Source of the DNA: Agelaius tricolor
Taxonomy: Eukaryota > Chordata > Aves > Passeriformes > Icteridae
DNA: 64,000 bases
Assembly (NCBI GenBank): GCA_023055355.1
Contig: JALJCS010000010.1
Location: 23,575,001-23,639,000 of the forward strand
Direction of reading: 5' to 3'
In this document: in pieces, positions 1 to 13,036 of the stretch
How the letters are laid out: every line of letters begins with the position of its first letter
Position numbering within the stretch: position 1 is the stretch's first letter
Notes under the pieces: generated by a model
Databases searched by the model: none
What the model saw: only the letters and a program-made list of their open reading frames with translations
Told to the model about the DNA's origin: nothing
Translations under genes and position numbers: made by a program

Positions 1-768
1 ACTTCACTGCCTTGCTATAAGAGCTTTATCCCATCAAGAAGCTTTAGAATAATGTAGAGACATTAGAGATTAGAATTTATTGATCCTGAAGTTCATAAAT
101 TTAATGAAAATCATGATTCTCCAAAGGAACTTAATCTTCATTTGTTCTTTCAGTGGAGGTGTCAAGATTTAGTTTATGATTCATTAACCCATTGCCCACT
201 GCTACTTTTTCCATATTCAGCTTTTCAGGAAAAGGAAAGATACCTTGTGTGCACCTACAAGCAGTATTTTCTCTCAGCTGCTTTTGAGACACCAACTGAT
301 AGCCTCTGGTTTTAAACTGAAAATAGAATGTGAGTTCTCTTTCTGACTACAGTGGAATCTGGCCCAGGACCTTTCATGAGAACATCTGTGCCACTCAACA
401 TAGACATGGTTCCATTCAAAATGGTATAAAAGGAAAATACACTGAAAATTGTTTGTTCAGTGTTACTCGTAGGTAATAGCTTTTACATAAATATGTAGAC
501 AAATCCAGGACAGCAAGAAATAATTTCTCCATCTCTACACTATTACTGTTTTTGGTTTTTTTGGTTTTTTGGTTTTTTGGGTTTTTTTTTTTTTTTTACT
601 GCAGAGCACCCTAAAGGCTTCTTGTCCTATAACTGGAGAAATCTGACTTACAGTCTGAAAGCAAGACAGTCAGACCATTGACTGGACTCAGACCTGTCAT
701 AATACCACTCTCTGCAGTAGCTTCCCAGTTGATATATCAGATTTCTTTTTAAAACACTCTAAAATTTC
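1..768. other. non-coding sequence, no gene seen
   Basis: AT-rich sequence with stops in all frames and no recognisable exon or repeat apart from the T-rich tract listed separately. It ends where the CR1 fragment begins. Confidence 0.6.
549..597. repeat. T-rich simple repeat
   Basis: Runs of five to seven T separated by GG pass into an uninterrupted run of about 16 T. This is a degenerate (TTTTTTGG)n tract; no function is implied. Confidence 0.9.
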
Positions 769-1245
769 ATTACAGAATACTTTATATTGGAAGAGACCTT
801 TAAGATCATCAAGTCCAACTATTGACCCAGTACTGACCAGTCCACCACTAAGGCAGACCCCTAAGTGCTCCATCTACACTTTTCAAAAATACCTCCAGGA
901 ATGGTGACTTTTTTAGATGGCCTGTTCCAATGTTTGACAACCCTTTACATGGAGAATTTTTTCCTACTATCCAATATAAACTCCCCTGGCACAACTTGGG
1001 TCCATTTCCTCAAGTCCTATTGCTTGTTACCTGAGAGAAGAGACTGACTTCTACTTGGCTACAACCTCCTTTCAGGTATTTGTAGAGAACTCCCTGAGTC
1101 TCTCTCTCTCCAGGCTAAACACCCCCCATTCCCTCAGCTGTTCCTCATATGACTTTTCCAGACCTTTCCCCAGCTCCATTGCCCTTCTTTGGGCTTGCTC
1201 CAGCACGTCAAGGGCTTTCTTGGAGGGAGAGGCCCAAAACTTGAT
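769..1245 (-). mobile_element. CR1 LINE, 5'-truncated 3' end
   Basis: The plus strand reads as the reverse complement of a CR1 (chicken repeat 1) 3' end. It starts near a degraded copy of the usual terminal octamer repeat and the conserved block around TTGGAAGAGACCTTTAAGATC. It runs through the 3' untranslated region and then into the end of ORF2. The minus-strand frame at 1266-1072 keeps the hallmark C-terminal residues of the CR1 reverse transcriptase ORF: a stretch like LEQAQRRAMELGKGLE, then SYEEQLREWGVFSLERERLR. Nearly all the 4-5 kb element is missing, as is usual because CR1 copies are 5'-truncated during target-primed reverse transcription. Similarity stops near 1245. The copy is dead. 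Avian CR1 assignment is firm; the subfamily is not determined. Confidence 0.9.
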
Positions 1246-4200
1246 AAAAGTTCTGTCTAAAAGCAAGGAATCAGTCTCATTGTTGTTGCTTTCTGCTATA
1301 GCTTGTATGGAAAGAGAATTTGACTGAGTTTATTGACAAATGTTCAGCACCTCTGGCTGCTGTACTCACTCCTAAGCCTGGTATGAAACCTTTCAGCTAA
1401 GAGAGGGTTTCAGCTAAGCAGCTGACCTGAGAAGGGTTAAGTGCCACTGCTCAGATACTGCACAGTGAAGCTATAGAGAATGTACAGGGAAATAAAGATA
1501 CTCATGTTCAAGTCTTCTCTGCTCCTAATAACATGTTCCCAAAATAACTCTGTGTATTTCTGTTCCACCACGCACTTAATTAGAAGACAGCATTTCACAA
1601 ACCTTTCCTGGTTTAGATGCCTGCTATTTTTTCCACTTGATAAAACCTTGTGATGAAGTCTGTAGTCCTCTTGACACATTGAGGAAAATCCACAATCAAG
1701 GGGAGAAAATTTAAAAAAAAAACCTATACATGAAATGTGGAGAAGAATTGTAAAATCTCTGGCATTTCTTCTAGCACAACTGCATTTGACACTGGGATTT
1801 TGAGAAGAAAAAGACAATCCACACAGGCAAAGTGGCTATGTGACAGCTGTTCACATCTGCTCTGGAGCTCACAGAAGTCAGTGGAATCCTACTCCTTGAT
1901 TTCAAGAAACTTTAATGCCCACCTTTGATCTCCACTTGCCCCTTCTCAGCTCACCAGGCTTTTTCCCAGCATTGATGTAAATAATGCAATGCAAAGCTTG
2001 TCTTTTGACCTTCTTTTGTCCTGCCCTTATTTTGCTGCCCAAGAATACTCCTTCATCTGGTGTCATGAAAAGCAACCACATTTAGATTCTGTTATCAGGA
2101 CAATGTACAGTTCTGGTGACTGTAGTTTTAGTCCTCATGAGCACAGCTGAAATATCATGGAATAAGGGCAGCCTGTCTGCTCCCTAGGAAAACTCACCAA
2201 GGGAAGCCACAACCCAGCAACAGGAGATAAAACAAATGGCTTCTTTCATTATCTTACTACTATTCTCAATTAAGCATCCTCTCACAGGACTGGTCTTTCA
2301 AATTAAAATCACAAGCAGAAAATAAGAACACATAAAGATGAAAGTGGCTGAAAATCTTGGGGGAAAAAAAGTATCTTGAGTTACCAGTCAATAGAGAAAC
2401 TCCTTTCTGTGTAGATTTTGTCAGAATTAACAAAGGTAAATGCCTCTGGGAGGGCCACTCACTGTATTGGGTCACTTAAGACTAACATGAGTTTTTTCAG
2501 AGTATAGTTTTTACTTTAAAAAAAATTGACCCCAAAAATTCTCCTGTAGAGGAAGGGTACATGTCTGAGTGCACTTTTTCTCACTTTGTAGCTTTCTCTC
2601 TCTCTCTCTCCCTACACACCCATATAGCCAACAGACCTTAGTAATTTCTCTCTAAAATTCTGCCTATAGCAAAGTTAACATTCAGGCACAAAGCCCCAGG
2701 CTCCTTACACTCTTAAGTGTTTCAGCTTCAGTATTCTTTTCCTAAATTGCTGTGTCCTAGAAGCAAGGAGTGAGCACAGCCATTTCAGCCACTTCATATG
2801 CAGACTGACCACATGCTTCTGCCTGTACCTTTTTTACAAAATGTAATCTCTGCTCAGGAAGTGCTTAAACTGAACTGTACAATCCATGTGCCCTGTGTAC
2901 CTCAGTACCAGGGTCACTAGCAAGAGTGACCATGCCCTTGTTTTTCAGACTCGTGCAGGGACACAAGCAGAAATAGCTGGAAAGATCAACTTCCCAGAGA
3001 GCCCAAGAGCAGGAGACAGAGGTGGCCAAAGCATTTCTTGATCCTTTTGGCATCAAAGAGCAAAGTGCTGGGGAAGGGATATTATATTTAAGGGTGATAT
3101 AACCACGAATGAACACCCAACAAAAAACTGACCCATGACCATAATCTTGAGAAGAACTGTGCAGAAATGTCAGAGGTGTCCTGGTTAATGCTGCACCATG
3201 CTGTGTAAGTGGGTATGTGTTAATAGATAAAGTCACAGCAGGAGTGCCCAAGTCATAGCATTTCAGGGTCTTGACTTGTTTTTTCAGAGAACCAGTATTT
3301 GTTTCTCATCATAAGGGGCTTCTTGTGGCAGCTTGATGCAACAATTTTTAGTATATTTTGGGGATTATTGGTTTTACTATAATGCCTCTTTTACAGGACT
3401 CTGTCAGTGGAAAGCCACTTAATGTTGTGGATTTGCTGGGTAGGGAGTAGAAAATTGTCTTGTTGCAAAGAGAGGTTGGCCTTTGCCTCTAGTCTGGAGG
3501 AAGGCTTGCAGAGCTGTGTGTTGCTTTATGTGTTTTGTTAACAATGAGTTAGACTGAGAGCATCAAATAGATCCAGCATCTGAACAGCTGCACTAATTTC
3601 TGTGACCATGGGGGAAAAAATGCAAAACATGTAGATCCAAGGAACAACAATTAAAGGGTTTTTGATTGCAGAACCTGAGCAAGGCTCAAGCAACAAACTC
3701 AGCATGATCTCAAAATTGTAGTTCATTTTAGCTGTCTGAGTGTAGTTACCTCAGATTGGGAATGCACATTGAGCAGTCTATGTCCAGTCCTTGAAGCATT
3801 TCTTATAATCAAACACAATAATTTTAGTATTTCTGTAACATAATTATTTCCCTAAGGATATTTCCAAACACCAGGGAATCTCTGGAGAATGTCTGAGCTC
3901 TACAAGTTGGCAAGTGAACAAGTTGGTCCAAGCCTTTTCAAAAGCTCAGATCCTGGAAGGCTGCATTAATAGCTCTGGGAAATTATGTCATCAGCACCTC
4001 AGTTCACATCTCCTTACAGTGTCCTCCAAAAGCTGTCACAGATCCTGCATTGAATCTTGCATGTCTTGCCTGTCAAAAGTCACAAGGCCTGAGGAGCAAC
4101 ATAGTCAAAAGGGGAAAATGAAAATATAACAGAGCTGATCTTAAACAAAGGTGTGCAATGGAGCAGAGATAACTTATATTGTGAGAAAATCCAAGCCTTA

Positions 4201-4460
4201 AAATACACTCAGTGTGCCTAAGACCACTATTTTCCACACCAGCAATAACTGAAAGACTTGGTGGCAGCTTTGTGGGTTCATCTTTTCCAGAAGTGCAGCC
4301 AAATGATGCTCATCTATGAGAAACAATTTAGGGATAATGTAATCATTCTGCCAGTGTGATTTACAACAGATTCCATTGACCCAAAGGTCACTGTAATTCC
4401 TCAAGCACAGATAACTTGCTATTATTTCATGGCTGAAAAATCATTTTTATATATATCTTT
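1246..4460. other. non-coding sequence, no gene seen
   Basis: No supported exon. The longest open frames (a 126-codon minus-strand frame at 1437-1817 and a 128-codon one at 2865-3251) lack recognisable domains and do not extend into neighbouring coding sequence. A short (TC)n run lies at 2594-2611. Otherwise I see nothing. Confidence 0.6.
2594..2611. repeat. (TC)n microsatellite
   Basis: About nine TC dinucleotides in a row, preceded by GCTT and followed by CCTACAC. Confidence 0.85.
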
Positions 4461-4508
4461 GTATGTGTGTGTGTATATATATATATATGTATACACACAT
4501 ATATATAA
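4461..4508. repeat. palindromic (TG)n(TA)n(CA)n microsatellite
   Basis: A TG run passes into a TA run and then a CA run, with more TA on the far side. The arm TGTGTGTATA can pair with TATACACACA, so the tract is self-complementary around a TA-rich centre. Such tracts are length-polymorphic and can extrude a cruciform. No gene is attached. Confidence 0.85.
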
Positions 4509-5230
4509 AAGCCCTTTCTTTACTGTAACAAACTGTAGAGATCTGATCAGGCATCACTGCCTCAGCAGAGGCAGCCTGACTCCATAAAAGTACATTAAAT
4601 CATTGCTGCTAGGATTATGAATAACAACTTATGGGAGTCCTCAAGAAAGTCCTATAACCATTTAAATTAAGGAAAGAACTGTGTGTATGCTGTTCTCCTT
4701 CCTCCAAGAAAAACTTTTAATTTATAAAAGCAGTGCATTGTTCAATATCCATTGTGTTTTCTTCATTAACTCCAGGGTTTGCCTCATTTCATTTTTCCAC
4801 CAAAGGGGAAGAATATATTGAGCTGTCAGTGATGTTATCTATGAAGAGAGGCTGCGGATTTCATATATTGAATCTAGGCTGTACAAATAGTCAAGTAATG
4901 GGAAAGGCTTTGTAATAAAACACGGGTAAAAATAAGCTTGCAAAACCAAAGGGAAAAGAAAAGCCTAAATTGTTTATATAATCAGTTATACTCCCCTGAG
5001 TTGTTGATCTGTCTCTTCCTTTTGAAAATTTTCTCTTGTATTTTCCAGAGTTGGTAAACCAGTATTTGAAAACGGCTGCAGAAAAAGATTATCTCAATTG
5101 CTTAGCAGATATTGTGATCCAGCTCTTATCCATGTGGGAGGAAGCTCAGATGTGCACATACATGCACAGACTCTCCGATCTGATTGGGTTTTGGAAAAGT
5201 GAAGTAGGAACCGTGTAGGCACACACAGTT
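4509..5230. other. non-coding sequence, no gene seen
   Basis: AT-rich unique-looking sequence. Open frames of about 60 codons at 4733-4915 and 5036-5218 are no longer than expected by chance and show no domain. Confidence 0.55.
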
Positions 5231-5537
5231 TGTGGTGATTGGGATGGGGCTGAGGCAGAGCCTCATCCCCAATGGGCTCAGCTGTGAGCAGCAGGTGAGC
5301 AGCATTGACAGCAATGAGCCATGGAGTGCCCAGGGGCACTGACCAACCACCAAAGGGAGCAGAGGGCACACAGGTGCAGGGCATCAACATGGGGGTATAA
5401 AAGGTTGGGCTAAAGAACAAGGAGGGCAGATGACTGAAACTTTCTGATGGGGTATGGTGTTACTCTGTTTGGGTTGGAAATTTCTGGAATTGTGTGGAGA
5501 TACTCTGTGTATTGTGGCTGTCTCAGCTTTGACAGAA
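5231..5537 (+). mobile_element. probable ERV LTR (solo, partial)
   Basis: A GC-richer block of about 300 bp in AT-rich surroundings. It begins TGTGGTGATT, carries a sharp TATA box (TATAAAAGG at 5396-5404), and ends near TTTGACAGAACA. A TG start, a central TATA box and a CA-type end are LTR layout, and the text resembles avian ERVL-type LTRs I recall. No gag, pol or primer-binding site is seen next to it, so if it is an LTR it is solitary. No flanking target duplication was found, so the ends are approximate. An unrelated promoter-like unique sequence is the alternative. Confidence 0.45.
5396..5404 (+). promoter_or_regulatory. TATA box within the probable LTR
   Basis: Perfect TATAAAAGG preceded by five G. 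Its position in the middle of the block fits the U3/R junction of an LTR. Present activity is unlikely but cannot be judged from sequence. Confidence 0.45.
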
Positions 5538-8095
5538 CAGAGCAACATTGACTGGGTAAGATCACAGAGAGTGAAAGGTTTCTGTTAAAAGTTGGGCTTT
5601 GGTCATTTCATTTGATCCTGAACCATTTGACAGGGGAAGACCTCCAATGCCAAAGAAAGGAAATATGGTTCCTAGGAGTGAGAAGAGATTGGAAGCATTT
5701 CCATGAAAATGGCAATTGAACAAGTTTGAGTGAGTGGGAGAACTAATGCTGGGGAGTGGGGAGGTATCCTGTGAGGTTGGAGGAACCTCAAAAGTCTTAA
5801 AAATGTATCATTGTGGGGGAACTAGCAAAACTAATTGAGAAGATAGAGTTTAGATGACCAGAAGGACTGAAATGAGGTCAAAAGGACATTTGAGACTTTG
5901 GGAATAGCCATTTCAACACAATAAAAAAAAAAAAGATCAAATTTACAAAAATAAACTACTTACATGGAAATAACAGAGGCAGAAATCAGGCAGCAACAGG
6001 AGCTGGAGGCAGTGTGGGGGTGAAATTGTTATGAAGCTTTGTGGAGAATGGCCATTGAGTAAAATATTTCCTACAGTGAGATGATAAAGGGCCATAAAAA
6101 GGATTGAGGAATGTGAGTGGATGTTTCAAACACCATGGGAATGGGAGAAATAACAAACTAGTGCAATGACCAATCCACAGGTGACTTTGGAGCCTGTGGC
6201 ACTTCTGATAACTCCAAGTTATATAATAAGTTACCTTGATATATTAAATTTTATCACAAGACATTGAGGAACACAGCCTCACTTAAGTAAATACAATGTG
6301 TTCCCGAGCAAATGTTTTCCAGATTCCATCCCAGCTGTCTTCAACTCTTGGGATAAATGTTGAGGCACATCACAAAAATAGTGCAGACTGAGATAGGAAT
6401 ATTACAGGTCTGCCAAAACTTTGCCTGCCAAACTGACTAGAGAATCAATATAAAAATAGATGAAATTGTGTTTACTTATATGCCCCATGTATTTGTTTCA
6501 CACACAGTCTCCCAGCAGTCTTGTATTCTCTCCAATTCTCTTTCCTTTTTCTTAAGTCTAATTTTCTTTGCAGCAGTTCAGCTCTAGATGCTAGAGACTT
6601 TTGTTTGCTTGTTTGTTTAGTGAATAATCATCCAAAACCTCTAGAGCTTATCCTTTTCTAATCTAATGTGAAATGTTAAAAGCTGCTTACCAGCAAATTA
6701 GCTCTTTCCAAATTATGTGCACACCAGATCCTACCAGTCAAATAAAATTAAACTGAAGTTCGGTTTCCACTTTGGTAGAGATAACTTTAGAAACTGGCCC
6801 TGGGGCGCACAGTCAACTAACTGGCTGTCTGGCTTAATAGCACAAAGCACATTCTGTAATTATGCCCATCATTTCCTCTTAACCACTCATTGCTGCAAAA
6901 TGAGCATTTCAGAGATGTTTACCTGCTCTTTCAGGGATAAGGTACACCATGAAATTCTAGTGGCCAAACACACTGCAAGTCACAGCTTATAGCGTGCTGC
7001 TTTTCAGGAATATGCTTGAGGTGTTTGAGAGCTAAACATCATTCAACATGAATGACAATAGCCCAGAAGTCTTCTGCTTCCCCAAGCTGCATTTTTCAAC
7101 CCCTTCTGTGCTTCATTTGGAGTATCCTGCTTATTTGCACGATGGTGTAAGATTGTAAAGAATTTCATGGTTCAGGCATTGTCTGACAAGGATTTATCTG
7201 CTGCTTTGATTACAAATGACTTTTTATTCCAAAGTCTGGGTTTCCGTCTCACAATCACAGCCTTTATGATAAAAATGCATCAGGAGAAAAAACTCTCCCA
7301 CCCTTAAAGGGTAAAGCCCCACCTCTGCTGAAATCAAGGGCTGTTTGACCCCGTGCAGCCTGCACAAACTAAATGCAGGGAGAAAGGTAGTGGGGCGGGT
7401 TAGAAAAGGGAGTGTCCTCACTTTGAGAAGCAGCCTGCCTGTTTATCATCTCCAGGCCAGAAACCTTCCACCATGCAACAAGAAGCTAACTCAGAACAAA
7501 AAAATGTGAGAGAAAGACGAAGAGCGGGACACTGCAGGGTTTTGTTACTGGTGGTGCCAAGCAGTCCATGAACTCACCTTTCTCAATACCACTACATGAG
7601 TTCAAGCAATTATCCTGATCTGAATCTCACTGAGCTTCTGCTTTTCACAGGCTTTGGGTCGAGTCCATAGTGTGTGTTAACACAAGCATGTGTAGTTGTA
7701 ACACAAGTATTTCTTTAATTTATGCAGGTTTTATTGAACAAGTGAGTGCCACTAATCAGCCAAGGTGAGTTCACAAGGACAGAGAAAATCCTCATGATGT
7801 GCCTTTTCAAAGGACCAGCATGTTATCCATAAAAAATTCTTAAATTATTTCTAATGGTTGAGTTCCTTCAAACTAGATTGTCAAAATACACCTAAAATGC
7901 ACCTGTGAGGCTGAAGCTATTCATAAAACATAACAATTTTCAGCTGGAAAAAAAGTTTTAAAGTGATGTTTGTAAAATTATAGTGGAGGGTTTCAGAATA
8001 GAGCAGCTCCATTTAGGGTATACATGAAAGGATATTTTTCAAAAAGAATTAATTTATGAGTGAAAAATCAGTTCAGATTGACTAAATTTTAATAT
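5538..8095. other. non-coding sequence; purine-rich stretch near 5.6-6.1 kb
   Basis: No exon recognised. The plus strand from about 5630 to 6130 is strongly purine-biased (long A/G stretches such as GGAAGCATTTCC and GGAGTGGGGAGG), including a short A12 run near 5925. The rest is ordinary AT-rich sequence. Confidence 0.55.
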
Positions 8096-8380
8096 ATGAT
8101 GGGGGTGGGGGGCGAGGTCTTTTTGGTTTTTTTAGTTTTGTTTGATGGTTTGTTTGTTTTCTTCCTCTTTTGTCCAGGAGTCCATGAGTTTTACTGCTCA
8201 GCTCCTAGGGGAAATGCTATTTTTATAAACAATGTGTTACCAGAATATATGCCTAATAAAGCAATGTGGTTTCATGATATACTTTTAAGACTGCTAGCCC
8301 TGTCAGTGATTAATTCAGCCTCTCTGAAGTGGAATGCAAAGCAGAATATCAAGGAAGATAGATAGTAATCAATCAATATT
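8096..8380. other. G/T-rich tract and short unexplained open frame
   Basis: Starts with GGGGGTGGGGGGCGAGG followed by T/G-rich sequence to about 8160. An 89-codon plus-strand frame covers 8096-8365, but it starts at a non-ATG codon inside the low-complexity tract. Its hydrophobic start only reflects T-rich codons. Not accepted as a gene. Confidence 0.6.
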
Positions 8381-9340
8381 GTAAATCACTACTAAAATCC
8401 ACAGACAGCACAAATGTAGAGTAAAAGCAACACCTTTATATGGAATTCATGTCAAAGCAGCACTGCTCTGGCACCCTGGGGTTCAATTATATCTACAGTG
8501 GCTCTCTTTAGGATTAGCCTCTCATCTCTGGGAGGGTGGAGAGAATGGGAGAGGAGAAGGAGAATGTCACCCAGAATTGTCAAACCTTGAATGAAAAATG
8601 TAGGTGTGATCGTTTTTCCTGGAACTTTAAAGTGAGCTTAATTCAAATGAAACAATCCAATAAATAATACCTTGCAGCTGACTTTGAAATGTTTGCACTG
8701 GCACTACTGAATTCTACAGCTGCAAACTTTCATTCCCATCATAAATGACACGCCATAATTATTTTTTTTACAGGGTCTCTATATATGTTGATTTATTTTT
8801 TTAATTTCTTTTTCATTAATAGCTTTTTTCTTCCTTGGCAAGATAAGGTGATCTGAAAAATGCCCACTGGCTTATTCAGTGACCCTGTTTTTATGGCATG
8901 ACAATACCAATAATAAAAACTAATTTCCTCCTCTGATTTTCTCATACATACAAAGCAAAGATTACTTCTGTCTGTGCTTGAAAGCTATTGAGAATGCAAA
9001 GGCCATCAAATAACTGGCCTAAAACACATGCATATTTTTTCATCTTCTCTTTAGAAGCTCACTTTTTAATCCATTAACAATCACAAGCAGCAAACTGAGT
9101 CAAGGGTGGTTTAGGTTCCCTGTTGTGGTATGTCACTGCTGTAATTGATTGCCAGTTAACTTGTGTTAGCCAGCCAGTTCAGTAAGCCACAAACATTCAT
9201 CTCTGGGAATAAATGTTTGCAGACTGTCTATACTAGCATTTACAAATGCATTATCTAACCAGAGTTAATTCCAGCCATCCTTTAACAAAATTAAATCTAG
9301 TATAGAGAAGAGCGCTGTTATCAGTTCTCCTTGTACATCT
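8381..9340. other. AT-rich non-coding block, candidate conserved element
   Basis: No gene or recognised repeat. The segment about 8640-8940 is AT-rich with several homeodomain-type TAATTA/ATTA cores and few low-complexity runs, a texture often seen in conserved non-coding elements. This is an impression only; conservation cannot be assessed from one genome. Confidence 0.3.
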
Positions 9341-12300
9341 GCTTCTTGGAATGTTTAGATGTGCCATTTGTTACTGACAGTATTGCATTGTGGACTCTCA
9401 CACCGGGGTTTCCCTGGAGCTGGCCTTGTCTGTCTTTCCTCCTTGGGATTTTTGTCTTCCATCAATGCTTTTTCTCTGTGATGCCTCCTGGGAGCCCTTC
9501 CTGAGCCCATGTGTGGGTCAGCTGTCTGGCACAAACCTGTTTTACCCGTGGGGGTGGTCTGCTCCTCTCCATGGTGTATGTACACACCTTGATGTGCATC
9601 AGCACCAGACAGAGGGCTGTGGAATTATATGATATACTGTTTCTGTATCCCTAAATGTAAATGTGGGTTAAGGGAGGGCATGCAGACACAAGACATGATT
9701 CTTTCCCCAGGAAAATTATGAAGCGCCCAGCTGACATGGCAGGAAAGTCAGGGAGGAAGGACACAAGACAAATTCTGTGGTCCTTGTTTTTGATGTTGAA
9801 GGAAGATAGAAAAATGGGAGATAAGGGAAGTAACAGGGTAATGGCAGGAAACCATCAGGAAAAAGTGAAGGAAGAGCAGGTAAAGTCAGGATGGTAGCCA
9901 AGTACATATTCCAGTGGATGTGAGAAGTGGTGCTCATGCTTTTGCTGCCATTTCCCAAGGCTATTGAGCACTGAGGGAGGTAGTAACAGGTAGTAGTAAT
10001 ATGTGGTAGAAAAAAGGTCATAATAACTAAGGTCATAATAACTAGTCTTACAGGGACTAAAAAGAGGTTTCAAGTTCACTGCGAGTATCCCGAAGAAGCT
10101 GCAGAGGTCTGTGCATTAAGGCCACAACACTTTTACCACTGAGCCTCTGTGTGAAAGGAGAGGTTATGAAAAGCAGCTCTACACAAGAAAACATCTTTAG
10201 GAATGAGCAGAGAGGATTCAGTGATCCGGGGAGAGGTGCTAAGCCAGGCTTGTACCTGTATAAACACATAGTTTGAACATGTTTACAACCCCTTAAAGCA
10301 GAATTTGACTTCTCTTCACTAAAATGCCTCCAGACAGCCCCAAGGCTGCTTAGGTAGGGACATAAATGGTTTGTGATGCTGAGGGTCCCACTGACAAATT
10401 GCCAGGAGGCTGAGTCACGCTTAATTTGCATATAAATTGCAACCATTTTTATCAAATATAAATGCACACAATCATAATAGAGCATTTGCTTATTCTTCCT
10501 TCTCCTTTGAGAGATGAATACAAATTGTTTGCCTTTAAGTTTAATATTAAATAGCTGCAGCATCTCAACATTGCAGAAAATGGAGGAGGAGACGTTTGCA
10601 GTGGAACCTGACTTCGGATCTTGGCAAACCAGGTCTGACCAAGCATGGGTTTAGTGGATATTTACATGAACCATTTGATACCTTCAGGCAAACCAAAGGT
10701 GAACAAATTCAAGCCCAGGGATATGCCAGATCAGTTGCACAACTACGAGAAAGTTCAGACCAGATGCAAAACTTAATTGTACCTGAGATTTATACTGGAC
10801 TCAAGCCCGATTACTACTGCAACAGGGCTCCTGCAGTTCTGGATTGAAAGGTACAAACTATTTTATCCAAGGAAAATTCTGGTAGTGGGGGTGTTGGCTC
10901 TGTTAACATCACTAGAATTGTAGTCACAGTTTTAGATAATGGGATAAACACATTTCTTAAGACACCAAATTACACTGTCCCAGGTTCCTAAAAAACAATG
11001 CCCTGAACTTCTCCTGCCCTTCCTGTGCTTGCTGACTGGGGATTGCAAAGTGTGAGAGCATTAATGCCTAACGTTTTCACCACTGTTCAGAACTGATTTC
11101 ATTCACAATTAAACACTGTGTCTACTCTTAGCCAGACAGTTTAGTCTGTGGGGTATAGTGTCTTTGTTTGACAATGACACAGGTCAAGAATATCACTATT
11201 AGCTTCTAATCATGCATACTGATAATAATCCCTTCTTATCAAGTGCTGGGGGCTGTGAGGAGACAGAAGGAAGGAATCACCACTTTAAGGCCAGAGGGAA
11301 GGATGCTGATGAGCAGCACTTGGAGCCTGTGCAGAGATCAAGGGAGAAGGCCCTGAAGCTAGAAGGTAAGGAGAAAAATGCTGTATTCATGAGCCTGGGA
11401 CAGAGAAAGTTTTCATTTGTGCATAGGAAACATGGAATTAGCTGAATGCACATTGACAACAAGAAAGAGTCTCTCTTTGTAGTGGATGAATGAACTTGTA
11501 TGACCTCCTCCCATTGTTATGGAGCAGCTAACAGACAAGTTTTCATTTTTGCTGCTGAGTTTTCTTTTACAGTTTGGAAGAAGTTCTTTGTCTCTTTCCT
11601 TTTACCTTACAGCTAACATTTCCCTCTCCCTTGTGAGGAAACCACTATACATGCAGTTTCTTTTTCTTCACAGCCAGTGCTGCGAAGATACCCAGGGCTA
11701 AATTTGGCTCTGAGCAGTGTGTCCTAGCAGACTCTTCCAAACTGCACTGATAGCTTCCCCAGATTCATGGAGAGCCTGTCTTTTGTTTTTCCATTGGTAA
11801 CATGGAAGAAACTACAGACAAACTGCTACCAGTTCTGTATGCAGAAAATGAATCTGTGTATGCAGAGCTCTGGAGAGTTCATCATCTACTGAAGAGCCTT
11901 TTCCCACCCTCCTCCAATAAAAGAGTGACCGAAACAAGAAGAAATTGAGGTTCCACAGTTCAAGCACAACCTCCCCTATTGTCATCTCCAACCCTGGCAA
12001 TGTGGTGAAATCAAATGTTCATACAGACATACAACTTGAGGGGTAGATGATGGCAAATCAGAGTCCCACATGCAAATTTTTTTTGCTAACTTCTAAATAC
12101 CTAAGGATATTCATGGCACAGAACTGTCCTCCTCTCCCAGATGACTATATCAGCTGTCACAGCTGGGGATTTGGTAAAAGGGACGTGTGTTTTCTGGATA
12201 ACATAAGATTTAAAATGTCTCTCAGAGGACTTTGAATCTTCTTTGTAGCCTTTAGCTCATTTCTTGCTTATTGAGCAGCAATTTACATCAGAACTAGCAG

Positions 12301-13036
12301 TCAAAAATGGGTTGCTGTGATGTACATGCTTCTGGCAGTGTAACAGGGGTTCAATACATAAATGAGAATAAAGTCAGGTATTTCAAGCACCTGCCTGAGA
12401 ATCAGTGTTGCAGGAGAGTGTTTCTGGCTGTGGCTTAGTCTCACTAGGGAGAAACAAATGCCATATGCAAAAGAACATGAGAAAAAACGCAGGAAGGAAG
12501 AAAGTTTGCTGCCCTCCTCTCTCCAGAATTGTGGGATTTAATATCCTCTGAACACCACAAAGTTTTGCTTGTTACACATTTACACATTGAATAGTCTTTG
12601 CCTTTGGTATCACTGTAAATAGCATGATTAAAGGTACTCTGCACCTCAAGTAATAGTGATCAATACATACGGCAATGGCCAGCAGTCTGACTTTTCATCA
12701 TTCCAGAGCTGCTCCCTAAAATGTCTAGACATTTATAATTGCAGCTTGTTGCTATGTAAATTAGTGCTAATGCTAGGAGAGAAAATGTTATTTACAGCAG
12801 AAAGGTCATTCCTTCAAAAGGGGTCTTCAGTCCTACATATGTCCTAAGAAAATTTGTTACATGCAATTTGTACATTGCTAAATTATGTCAACAGTTGTGG
12901 AGTCTATTGAAAAAAAAATTTAAACCCAGCAGCAAAAACATTAATCATATAAAATGTCTAAATGAAGAATTGAACTGGGAGTATTATCAAGAGAAAAAAA
13001 ATATTAATCTTTAACTGCAAATAAGTTAAACTATGT
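9341..13036. other. non-coding sequence, no supported gene
   Basis: Contains a 168-codon minus-strand frame (10057-10563) and an 83-codon plus-strand frame (10596-10847). Neither shows a domain, splice context or neighbouring coding sequence. A perfect 15-bp tandem duplication lies at 10014-10043. Otherwise nothing recognised. Confidence 0.55.
10014..10043. repeat. 15-bp perfect tandem duplication
   Basis: The unit AAGGTCATAATAACT occurs twice back to back (10014-10028 and 10029-10043). This is a small recent slippage or duplication event. Confidence 0.95.

Noticed and set aside
1072..1266. 64-codon minus-strand frame as an independent gene
   Set aside because: It is the residual C-terminal end of CR1 ORF2 in a dead, truncated element.
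10057..10563. 168-codon minus-strand open frame
   Set aside because: No recognisable domain, no splice or promoter context, and overlapping frames on both strands. A frame of this length is not surprising in 64 kb.
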